Shown piece after piece: positions 16,989 through 25,000 of a DNA stretch of 64,000 nt (position 1 is the stretch's first letter; every line of letters starts with the position of its first letter). The position numbers were made by a program, and so were the translations under genes. Under the pieces are notes generated by a model, which did not search any database, was not told where the DNA came from, and worked only from the letters and a program-made list of their open reading frames with translations. Source of the DNA: Nonomuraea dietziae (GTDB lineage: Bacteria; Actinomycetota; Actinomycetes; Streptosporangiales; Streptosporangiaceae); assembly GCF_014195505.1 (NCBI RefSeq), contig NZ_JACIBV010000001.1:1860001-1924000 (forward strand), given 5' to 3'.

Positions 16989-18500
16989 ATGTCATCGAAC
17001 CGCGCCCGGCTGCGAGACTGGCTGGGACTGGCCGTCCTCGCACTGCCGACGATCTTGACCTCCATGGACGCGACCGTGCTGTACCTGGCGCTGCCTCACC
17101 TGAGCGCCGAGCTGCGACCCGACGCCACCGAGACCCTGTGGATCATCGACGTCTACGGCTTCATGATCGCCGGCTTCCTGATCGCGATGGGTTCGCTCGG
17201 TGACCGGATCGGCCGCAGGAGACTGCTCATGCTGGGCGCGGCCGCGTTCGGCGTGGCCTCGGTGGCCGCCGCGTACGCCCCGTCCGCCGAGCTGCTGATC
17301 GCCGCGCGGGCGCTGCTCGGAGTGGCGGGCGCCACCCTGATGCCGTCGACGCTGGCGTTGATCAGCAACATGTTCAAGGACGCCAGACAGCGGGGGCTGG
17401 CGATCGGCGTGTGGGCGACCTCCCTCTCCGTGGGGCTGGCCGCCGGTCCGCTGATCGGCGGCCTGCTGCTGGAGTGGTTCTGGTGGGGATCGGCGTTCCT
17501 CGTCAACGTGCCGGTCATGGCGTTGCTGCTGCTGGCGGGCCCGCTGCTGCTGCCGGAGTACCGTGATCGCGCCGCCGGAGGCGTGGACCCCGCGAGCGTC
17601 GCGCTGTCGCTGGCCGCCGTGCTGCCGGTCGTCTACGGCCTCAAGCAGCTCGCCGAGGGCGGTCCGGCGGTGGCGCCGGTTCTCGCGCTGGTGCTCGGCT
17701 CGGTGATGGGTGTCCTGTTCGTACGGCGGCAGCACCGCCTCGCCGATCCGCTGCTGGACCCGCGCCTGTTCGCAGGACGCGGATTCACCGTCGCCCTGGT
17801 GATCCTCCTGATCGGTCTGGTCACCATCGGCGGCACGTACCTGTTCGTCACGCAGTACGTGCAGACGGTGGCGAACCTGTCGCCCTTCGAGGCGGGCCTG
17901 TGGCTGCTGCCCGCCGCGCTCGTGATGATCGTCACCTCGATGCTGGCGCCGATCCTCGTGCGCCGCGTTCGCCCCGCGCACGTCGTGGCGGTCGCGCTGG
18001 CCGTCTCGGCGCTCGGCTACGGGCTGCTGGCCGTGGCGGGAAGCCTGCCCCTGGTGGTGGCCGGATTCGTCGTCGTGTACGCCGGCGTCGGCCCGATGAT
18101 GGCGCTCGGGACCGACCTGGTCGTGGGAGCGGCGGCTCCCGACAGGGCCGGCGCGGCCGCCGCGCTGTCGGAGACGAGCATGGAGCTGGGCGTGGCGCTC
18201 GGCGTGGCCACCCTGGGGACCGTCGGGACGGCGATCTTCCGTGCCGCGGGTGCCGGCGCGACGCTGGAGGAGGCGATGGCGGCGGCCCGGAGCCTACCGG
18301 GGGCGGCGGGTCAGGAGCTGATGGAGGCCACCAGGGCCGCGTTCGGGGCCGGGTTCGGCGCGGTCGCCGCGATCAGCGCCATCCTGGCCGCGGGGCTGGC
18401 TGTGCTGGCGGCGACGGCGCTCAGGCACCTGCCCCCCACCGAGGCCACGCCGCCGGCCGGGCGGCAGGACGCCGTGACGGCGGGCCGTCCTGGCGCGTAG
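16989..18500 (+). CDS. MFS drug exporter, DHA2 (14-helix) type
   Basis: 503 residues from ATG 16989 with GAGGAG upstream. Fourteen hydrophobic segments are visible. Motifs of DHA2 exporters include a first helix with SMDATVLYLALPHL (motif D1-like), GDRIGRRRLLMLGA in loop 2-3 (motif A), and GPLIGGLLLEW at helix 5 (motif C, antiporter signature). It resembles SmvA/EmrB/QacA-type proton-drug antiporters, so export of a cationic or amphipathic drug from the cell is likely. The divergent SARP-like regulator is its probable activator. Confidence 0.92.
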   Translation: MSSNRARLRDWLGLAVLALPTILTSMDATVLYLALPHLSAELRPDATETLWIIDVYGFMIAGFLIAMGSLGDRIGRRRLLMLGAAAFGVASVAAAYAPSAELLIAARALLGVAGATLMPSTLALISNMFKDARQRGLAIGVWATSLSVGLAAGPLIGGLLLEWFWWGSAFLVNVPVMALLLLAGPLLLPEYRDRAAGGVDPASVALSLAAVLPVVYGLKQLAEGGPAVAPVLALVLGSVMGVLFVRRQHRLADPLLDPRLFAGRGFTVALVILLIGLVTIGGTYLFVTQYVQTVANLSPFEAGLWLLPAALVMIVTSMLAPILVRRVRPAHVVAVALAVSALGYGLLAVAGSLPLVVAGFVVVYAGVGPMMALGTDLVVGAAAPDRAGAAAALSETSMELGVALGVATLGTVGTAIFRAAGAGATLEEAMAAARSLPGAAGQELMEATRAAFGAGFGAVAAISAILAAGLAVLAATALRHLPPTEATPPAGRQDAVTAGRPGA

Positions 18501-18523
18501 GCGGTGGCAGGGGCGCCGTCGAG

Positions 18524-19384
18524 TCAGCCCTTCAGGAAGAGCCGCAGCCTGGCGGCCAGCTGGTCAGGGGCCTCCTCCGCCATGTGGTGCCCGCTCTCGA
18601 TCGGGCCGCCGTCCACGTTCTCCGCCCAGCCCCGCCAGACGGCGAGCACGTCGCCGTAGAGATCCTCCATGTCGTCCCCTGTCGCCCAGAGCGCGAGGAG
18701 GGGACAGGCGATCGTGCGGCCGGCGGCGCGGTCGGCGTCGTCGGCGGCCCGGTCGAGGCCCAGCCCCGCCCGGTAGTCCTCGCACATGGCGTGGACGGTC
18801 TCCGGATCGTGGAGCGCCGCGCGCAGGTCGTCGTACGCCTCCTGCCCCATCACCTCGGGGGTGAGGCCGTACCAGGCGTCCGGGTCGGCGTTGATCACCC
18901 GCTCGGCGGGCTTGGCCGTCTGGCCGAGGAAGAACCAGTGCCACCAGGCGCTCGCGAAACCCGCGTCGCAGCGCGCGAGCGCCTCACCGATCGGCACCAC
19001 GTCGAGCACGGCGACGTGGGTCACGGCCTCGGGATGGTCCAGTCCCAGGCGCTGGGCCACGTAGGCGCCGCGGTCGTGGCCGACGACGGCGAAGCGCTCG
19101 TGGCCGAGGGCCCGCATCAACCGGACGCAGTCGCCTGCCATGGCCCGCTTGGAGTAGGGCTCGTGGTCAGGGGTGCTGGGCGGCTTGGACGACTGGCCGT
19201 AGCCGCGCAGGTCGGGGCAGACGACGGTGAAGTCGGCGGCGAGCAGCGGGGCGACACGGTGCCAGGTGGCGTGGGCGCGGGGATGCCCGTGCAGGAGCAG
19301 CACGGGGGCGCCTGATCCGCCGTGCCGTACCCGCAGCCTGGCTTCGCCCACGTCGACGTGCTCGTCGATGAAATCCTCGAACAT
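18524..19384 (-). CDS. Alpha/beta hydrolase, haloacetate dehalogenase-like
   Basis: 286 residues from ATG 19384. The fold elements are clear: oxyanion-hole LLLHGHPRAHATWH, then CPDLRGYGQSSKP, the nucleophile elbow GHDRGAYVAQRLGLDHP with Asp near residue 102 instead of Ser, AWWHWFFLGQ in the cap, and the catalytic His in ESGHHMAEEAPDQL. An Asp nucleophile in GHDRG with a cap His-Trp is the pattern of fluoro/haloacetate dehalogenases, which hydrolyse a C-halogen bond through an ester intermediate. The second active-site Arg (GHDRGAR in known enzymes) is Tyr here, so substrate range may differ. Epoxide hydrolase is the main alternative. Confidence 0.8.
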   Translation of the reverse strand: MFEDFIDEHVDVGEARLRVRHGGSGAPVLLLHGHPRAHATWHRVAPLLAADFTVVCPDLRGYGQSSKPPSTPDHEPYSKRAMAGDCVRLMRALGHERFAVVGHDRGAYVAQRLGLDHPEAVTHVAVLDVVPIGEALARCDAGFASAWWHWFFLGQTAKPAERVINADPDAWYGLTPEVMGQEAYDDLRAALHDPETVHAMCEDYRAGLGLDRAADDADRAAGRTIACPLLALWATGDDMEDLYGDVLAVWRGWAENVDGGPIESGHHMAEEAPDQLAARLRLFLKG

Positions 19385-19413
19385 CCTCTCCGCCGTTCCC
19401 CCGAACGGCCCTG

Positions 19414-20079
19414 CTACTCGCGGAGCTCCGGCGGAGCCCCGGCCCCCGCCTGCCACAACCCGTCGAACAGGCGCAGCAGGTAGTCGTACATCGCGCTGCC
19501 GTTCCTGAAGACCAGACACGGTGAATTGCGCCCGTGGGTCTCCTGCAGGTACGGGGTGAAGTACGCCAGCCGGTCGGTGAGGATGACCCGGCAGTTGTGC
19601 GGCGCGTCGAACAGCCGTAACTCCACCGAGGCGTTCTTCGTGGCCACCGCCGAGACGTAGTCGATGTTCGCCGAGACCTGCTTGGCCAGCAGCCCGCTCT
19701 CGATCCCCGGATCCAGGCGGCGCACCTCGTCCTCCCTCGCCCGCAGCCACCCTCCCGCGTCCGCGGGGTCGGGAAGCAGGACGCGGGTCGACTCCAGGCG
19801 CGGGTTGCCCGGCCGCCAGGCCTCCTGGAAGCTGTCGCGGGCCAGCTCGTTGCCGCGTCCCGTGAGCACCTTGATCCAGCGGGCCGCTCGAAGGTCGGCC
19901 GCCAGGTCGGCGTTGGCCGCCGACTGCTTGGGATAGGAGCGCAGCACGCCCACCCCCGACATCCGCGACAGCAGGCGAAGGAGCAGCCGTCGCGGCCAGG
20001 ACAGGCCGAACCAGCCTGCCGCGACCGTGAGCACGGTCGCGATCAATGAGCTGACGACCCCGATGACCAGTTCCTGCAT
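19414..20079 (-). CDS. Membrane-anchored protein, possibly PLD-like, divergent from nucleosidase
   Basis: 221 residues. An N-terminal membrane segment (LVIGVVSSLIATVLTVAAGW) is followed by a basic stretch and a soluble domain. That domain contains ARWIKVLTGRGNELARD, STRVLLPDP, then VELRLFDAPHNCRVILTDRL and RNGSAMYDYLLRLFDGLW. The strand pattern (xxxLTGxG, then RVLLPDP, then RLFDxxxxxRxxLTD) recalls phospholipase-D-fold sensor-like domains, but no HKD pair is present, so it may bind rather than cut. It is divergent from the nucleosidase gene across 77 bases and borders the VMAP system. A role in that system is inferred from position only. Confidence 0.6.
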   Translation of the reverse strand: MQELVIGVVSSLIATVLTVAAGWFGLSWPRRLLLRLLSRMSGVGVLRSYPKQSAANADLAADLRAARWIKVLTGRGNELARDSFQEAWRPGNPRLESTRVLLPDPADAGGWLRAREDEVRRLDPGIESGLLAKQVSANIDYVSAVATKNASVELRLFDAPHNCRVILTDRLAYFTPYLQETHGRNSPCLVFRNGSAMYDYLLRLFDGLWQAGAGAPPELRE

Positions 20080-20156
20080 GTCGCTCCCTCGCCCGCCGCC
20101 GGTTCCCAGGACATATCGTGATCTGCCGCGCCGTACCAGGTCTAGGGTGGGACCTT

Positions 20157-21245
20157 ATGATCGGCGTCATCACCGCCCTGCCCGTGGAGTCGGTCGCCCT
20201 CCTGCACGTGCTGGGTGAGGTGCGGAAGGTCCGGGCGCCTGCCGGTGACACCAACCAGTACGTGCGGGCCGAGCTGCCGTGCGGCCCTGTGGTGACCACC
20301 GTGCTGACCACCACGGGCAACAGCGCGGCCGCCCACGCGTGCGCGCATCTGGTGCGCAGCTTCCCCGGGGTCGAGACCGTGATCATGTGCGGGATCGCGC
20401 TGGGCGTGCCCAGGCCCGGCGACCCCGAGCGGGACGTCCGGCTCGGTGACGTCGTGGTGGGCAGCGCCGGCGTGGTCCATTACAGCCATGTCAGGGTGAC
20501 CGACGAGGGCGTCAGGACCAGAGGCGCGACACTGGTGGCGGCGCCCCGGCTGCTGCGCGGGGTGAACGAGCTGCGTGCGGCGTCGTTGCGCGGCCGGCAC
20601 CCCTGGCGCGAGCGGGCCAGCCCGCCGCCCTCGCCGCTGTACGCGCGTCCGCCGTCGGAGCGCGACTGGCAGGTCTTCCACGGCAGGATCGGCAGCGGCG
20701 ACGAGCTGCTGCGCAGCGCGCGGCGCAGGGACGAGCTCGCGCGGCGGGAGGATCTGCTGGCCATCGAGATGGAGGCGGCGGGCGTGGCCGTCGGCGCGGC
20801 GCTCGACGGCCGCGACTGCCTGGCGGTGCGGGGCGTCAGCGACTATGGCGACGCCGCCAAGTCCGACCTGTGGCACCCGGCCGCGTCGCTGGCGGCCGCC
20901 GCGTACGTACGGGCTCTGCTGGACGTGCTGCCCCCTTCCTCCTCGCCTGCGAGCACGCAGCACCGCCCGCTTTCGCTCCTGGACCTCGTGACGGCGATGG
21001 AACGAGTCTCGTCGTTGCAGACCCCGCAGGACCGCGACGAGGTCCTGCGGCTGCTCGGCCCGCCCGTGGAGGGGTTGGTGAAGCGTGACACGCGGACGCG
21101 CCACGCCCTGCTGAGCCTGGCGAGCGTCTGCGGCACCTACCCCACGGGACTGGCCGACCTGCTGGAGGTTCTGGAGCGGCTGGAGGGCCCGGACTCCTCC
21201 CCCTTACGCGCTCTGGCGGAGGCGATCGAGCACTACCGCCCCTGA
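20157..21245 (+). CDS. Nucleosidase/phosphorylase fused to an effector-associated-type domain
   Basis: 362 residues from ATG 20157 (GGTGGGA upstream). Residues 1-255 are a PNP/MTA-nucleosidase fold: MIGVITALPVE, the glycine strand TVIMCGIALGVP, GDVVVGSAGVVHYSH, the purine/ribose site LAIEMEAAGVA (Glu-Met-Glu) and CLAVRGVSDYGDAAK with the catalytic Asp. Residues 262-362 form a helical domain (LVTAMERVSSLQTPQDRDEV, then LLSLASVCGTYPTGLADLLE) resembling effector-associated domain 2. Such PNP-EAD fusions are predicted effectors of NTP-dependent conflict systems, degrading a nucleotide or nucleoside when recruited. The adjacent VMAP operon is the natural partner. Its 3' end overlaps the convergent DUF397 gene by 13 bases. 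Confidence 0.85.
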   Translation: MIGVITALPVESVALLHVLGEVRKVRAPAGDTNQYVRAELPCGPVVTTVLTTTGNSAAAHACAHLVRSFPGVETVIMCGIALGVPRPGDPERDVRLGDVVVGSAGVVHYSHVRVTDEGVRTRGATLVAAPRLLRGVNELRAASLRGRHPWRERASPPPSPLYARPPSERDWQVFHGRIGSGDELLRSARRRDELARREDLLAIEMEAAGVAVGAALDGRDCLAVRGVSDYGDAAKSDLWHPAASLAAAAYVRALLDVLPPSSSPASTQHRPLSLLDLVTAMERVSSLQTPQDRDEVLRLLGPPVEGLVKRDTRTRHALLSLASVCGTYPTGLADLLEVLERLEGPDSSPLRALAEAIEHYRP

Positions 21246-21472
21246 CCGTCGTAGTCGAACTCGCCGTCGAGGGCGCCGGCGACGAAGGCGTCCCATTCGG
21301 CGTGGGTGAAGACCAGGATCGCGCTGTCCTTGTCGCCGCCGTTGCGCATAAGGATATTTTCCCCAACGAAGGCGATTTCCACCGGATCCTCAATTGTCTG
21401 CCCGGCTTCGCTCCTCATCCATACAACAGACGAAAGGTCGAAATCTGCCGCTTTCGGCTTGCTTGGCAACAT
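21233..21472 (-). CDS. DUF397-family small protein
   Basis: 79 residues (MLPSKPKAADFDLSSVVWMR). DUF397 proteins have a tryptophan near the N-terminus (here VVWMRSE), a central beta strand (VEIAFVGENILMRN) and the end pattern LVFTHAEWDAFVAGALDGEFD, as seen here. They are small cytosolic proteins abundant in actinomycetes, usually beside a BldB/Wbl- or XRE-type regulator, and some act as antitoxin-like or sigma-related modulators; the mechanism is unsettled. Here no XRE gene is adjacent. It is convergent with the nucleosidase gene. Confidence 0.85.
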   Translation of the reverse strand: MLPSKPKAADFDLSSVVWMRSEAGQTIEDPVEIAFVGENILMRNGGDKDSAILVFTHAEWDAFVAGALDGEFDYDGQGR

Positions 21473-21589
21473 AGTCGCATCTTATGACAAAGATCCTGAT
21501 TTATATGGAAATGCCATGCCGGCAACCGGCACACTTTCTCTCTGTAGAGTAGCCGGGTAATCACGTTCCAGAGTTACGGAGGGAGCAAC

Positions 21590-21781
21590 ATGCACGACGC
21601 ACCCGCATGGCGCAAGAGCAGCTACAGCACCGAACAGGAGTTCGGCACCTGTGTCGAAGTGGCGGAGCTCGGCGACCGGATGGGGGTCCGCGACTCCAAG
21701 AACCCCGGCGGCCCGCACCTCAGCTTCTCCCGTGAAGCCTGGGCCGCCTTCGTGGGCTCGATCGGCTCACGCCCCATCTGA
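21590..21781 (+). CDS. DUF397-family small protein
   Basis: 63 residues from ATG 21590 with GGAGGGAG nearby. A canonical short DUF397: WRKSSYSTEQEFGTCVEVAE, then VRDSKNPGGPHLSFSREAW and FVGSI. The W-R-K-S-S-x-S start and R-D-S-K-x-P motif are diagnostic. It is divergent from the 79-residue paralog and its 3' end overlaps the third DUF397 gene by 15 bases in convergent orientation. Three unlike DUF397 genes within 800 bases, without the usual XRE partner, is unusual. Confidence 0.9.
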   Translation: MHDAPAWRKSSYSTEQEFGTCVEVAELGDRMGVRDSKNPGGPHLSFSREAWAAFVGSIGSRPI

Positions 21782-22012
21782 GCGGAGGGGGCGCTGTGGC
21801 GGCGCCCCGTCCTTTACCGGCTCGAACTGCCCCCGTCTGATCCCCTCGATAAAGGCCCGCCACGAACCTAACGACACCAGAAGATAGGGGCCGGGATCCT
21901 TGCTGTCCCTGATCGCGCAGCCGTTGCCGAGATGGGCGACGCTCACGCACCCACCGCCTGTCCCATCGCTCCACGTGCTTTTACGCCAGGGGAACTCAGC
22001 ACTCTCACTCAC
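21767..22012 (-). CDS. DUF397-family small protein
   Basis: 81 residues from GTG 22012 with GGGAG upstream. It contains PWRKSTWSDGTGGGCVSVAH, then AIRDSKDPGPYLLVSLGSW and FIEGI, matching DUF397. A longer frame upstream is Arg-rich and shadows the ATPase gene, so I reject it. The gene begins 79 bases after the end of the 1402-residue NB-ARC/TPR gene on the same strand, so it may be the last gene of the VMAP-MoxR-vWA operon. Confidence 0.85.
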   Translation of the reverse strand: MSESAEFPWRKSTWSDGTGGGCVSVAHLGNGCAIRDSKDPGPYLLVSLGSWRAFIEGIRRGQFEPVKDGAPPQRPLRSDGA

Positions 22013-22091
22013 GTCGCAATACTCCCGGGTTCTTTGTGGAACCTGTTGGCAACGGGACCACGCTGTCCGCTTTTGGCTCTTACAGCACCCG

Positions 22092-25000
22092 CTACACGGA
22101 GATTGGGTAGATATCGCAGTTTGCCCGCTTTCCTTGGCCACGAGACTTGATCGCGGGATGGTCTTCGCCCAGCACCCGCCGGTAGCCGGCCAGCGTCTCC
22201 GACAGCAGCGTGGCCGCCTCCGCCTCCCTGCCGACCGCCTGTAGGTCCATGCTGAGATTGAACGCGCAGGCCAGCGCGGTCGGATGGTCGGCGCCCTGTC
22301 CCTCACGCAGTTGTTCGAGGGTGCGCCGGTCCAGCTCCAGCGCCTGCTCGTGCTCGCCCAGCTCGTACAGGTCGCTGGCGTAGTTGATCGCGCAGATGAG
22401 CGTGCGGGGATGCTCGGCCCCCAGCAGCCTGGTGAGGTCCTCCAAGGCCTGGCGATCCAGATCCCTCGCCTCCTCCACCCGGCCCATCAGCCGCAGCCCG
22501 ACCGCGACGTTGACCGCCGCGGTGGGCGAGTTGGCGTGGTCGGGCCCGAAGATCTCCTCGTAGAGCTGCTTGGCCCGCAGGCCGAGCTCGACCGACTGCG
22601 TCAGGTCGCCGATGTGGCGCAGGTTGATCGCGTGGTTGAGGGTGATGGCCACCGTGGTCTGGGCCTTCTCGCCGTAGCGGGCCCTGAACAGCGACATCGC
22701 CTCCTCCGAGAGCTTGAGCGCCTCGTCCTGCCTGCCCGCCTTGCGGCTCATCACCGACAGCAGCCCGATGGCGTCCATGGTGCCGGGGTGGGAGTTCTGG
22801 AAGCGGCGGCGCATCTCGTTGGTGTGGATCTCCTGGAGATTGCGCGCCTCCAGGTAGTGGCCGCACTCCATGATGTCGACCGTCAGAGCGACGCGCGAGC
22901 TGATGGTGCTGAGGTTGTCGGGCCCGAGCACCTCCTGCTTCCTGCGGTAGGTGTCCTCGTCCAGCTCCCGGGCCCTGACGGGGTCGCCGGTCAGCCGGTA
23001 GTCGATGGCCAGCAGGTGGGCCTGTTCGAGGGTGAGCGGGTCGTCGGGGCCGAAGCGGCGGCGCAGCGTCTCGTACGCCTGGCGGTCGATCTCCAGCGCC
23101 TCGTCGAAGCGGCCCAGGTAGCGCAGGTCCGCGCCCAGATAGCCCTGCGCCTCCAGCGTGCGCTCATGGTCGGGGCCGAGCCTGTCGCGCAGCGCGTCAC
23201 GCGCGTGCAGGTGGTGGCGGTAGGCCGCATGGAAGTCGGCGAACAGGCGCAGCGCGCGCCCCAGACGCAGCTCGGCGGCGAGCGTGGCGTCGTGCTCGGG
23301 CCCCAGGTTCTCGCTCCAGGTGTCGACGGCGCGTTGCGCCATCGAGATGAAGCCGTTGTGGTCGCCCCACAGATAGAGGAAGTCGATGAGGTTGAGGAAG
23401 AGCTCCCTGGCCCACGGGTCGGTGCACTCCTCCAGCTTGGAGGCGAAGACGTGCGGGAAGAGCGCGTGGTACTCCGGCCAGCGCGCCCGGTTGCCCGGCG
23501 CCTTGGGGTCGGCGTTGGCCAGCATCAGATGGCCGCAGTGGCGGAACAGCATCCGGTCGTCGTCCGACAGCTGGCTGGTCACCACGCGCTGCACCAGCCG
23601 GTGCAGCGAGATGGTGTTGTCGCGGTAGTTCAGCTTGGCGAGCGCGTACTGGTTGATCGCACGGGTGGTACGGCTGAGCGCGATCGGGTCGCGCAGCGCC
23701 TGCAGCAGCTCGGGCGGCCCCTCCATGTCGCGGCTGCTGGTCAGCAGCGACCTCGGGATCGGCTCGGGCGCGAGGAAGGCGCACACCTGCAGGAGCTGCA
23801 GGGCCGCGGGGTGGCTCTCCCTCAGCCGGTCGAAGGAGACGTTCCAGGCCGCCGCCACCGGCACCTCGGCGCCCTCGACCTGTAGCAGTTCGGTGCTGTG
23901 CTCGTCGAAGAGCTGGAGGTACTCCGAGGTCGGCATGCCCGTCTCCGACAGCCAGACCGCGGCCTGCTCGATCGCCAGCGGCAGGTCGCCCAGACGGCTG
24001 GAGATCTCGTCGGCGTCCTGGTCGCTCAGCTCGGGCCCGCGCAGGCGCAGCAGCTCGCGGCTCTCCTCGCGGGTGAAGACGTCGACCTCGAGCGGAGCGG
24101 CGTAGGAGAACCAGTCGCGCGAACGGGAGGTCACCATGATCTTCCCCGGACCGTTGGTCGGGAAGAACTTCCTGATCTCGTCCACGTTCTCGGCGTTGTC
24201 GAAGACCAGCAGCCAGTCGGCGTAGGGGCGGCCCAGCCGCAGGGCCTCCTTCACCGCGGGAACGGCCACGTTCGGCTCGGTGACGTTCAGGTCGAGGTGG
24301 ACGGCCAGGTCCACGAAGGCCTGGCGCACCATGGTCAGCCGTTCGGAGGGTATCCACCAGATGAGGTCGTACTTGTCCTGATGGCGATAGCAGTACTCAA
24401 TGGCGATCTGCGACTTGCCCACGCCGCCCAGGCCGTGCAGCGCCTCGGGAAGCACCGCCGTGGTCCCCGCCGACAACCGCTCGTGCAGCAGCGCCAGCAT
24501 CTCCTCGCGGCCGGTGAAGCTCACGTTCTTCTGCGGGACGTTCCACACCGGCGTCGGCTCGTGGGACTCACGCTTGGCTGCCAGCGGTACGGCGCTCATG
24601 TTGATGGTTACTCCAAACGGGTCAGGCGGCGATGGATCTTTTACGACATGCGGGTAGACGGTGTCCTCAGGGCGAGGAAGATCGCGGCTGGAGGCGTGCC
24701 CCGCCAGCGCCGGCTCACTCGTGCCTTCATGGCCACGAAAGGCATCCCTGATCCGCCGCGCGGGCACGGTGTAGCGCCCTGCCATCGCCTCCAGGGCCGA
24801 CACGGTGGGCTCGACGAGTGGTGACAGCTCGCGCGGCAGGTCGGGCACGGACGCGCTGCCCGGCGAGACGATCATGTCGCGCAGACCGCGTAACTCGTCC
24901 ACCTCCTGGCCCAGGTGGTCGACGACCGCGACCAGCACCTCGGCCGTCTCCGAACGCCTGCCGGCCTGCAACAGCTCCGCCCGCACCCCCGGCACGAAGT

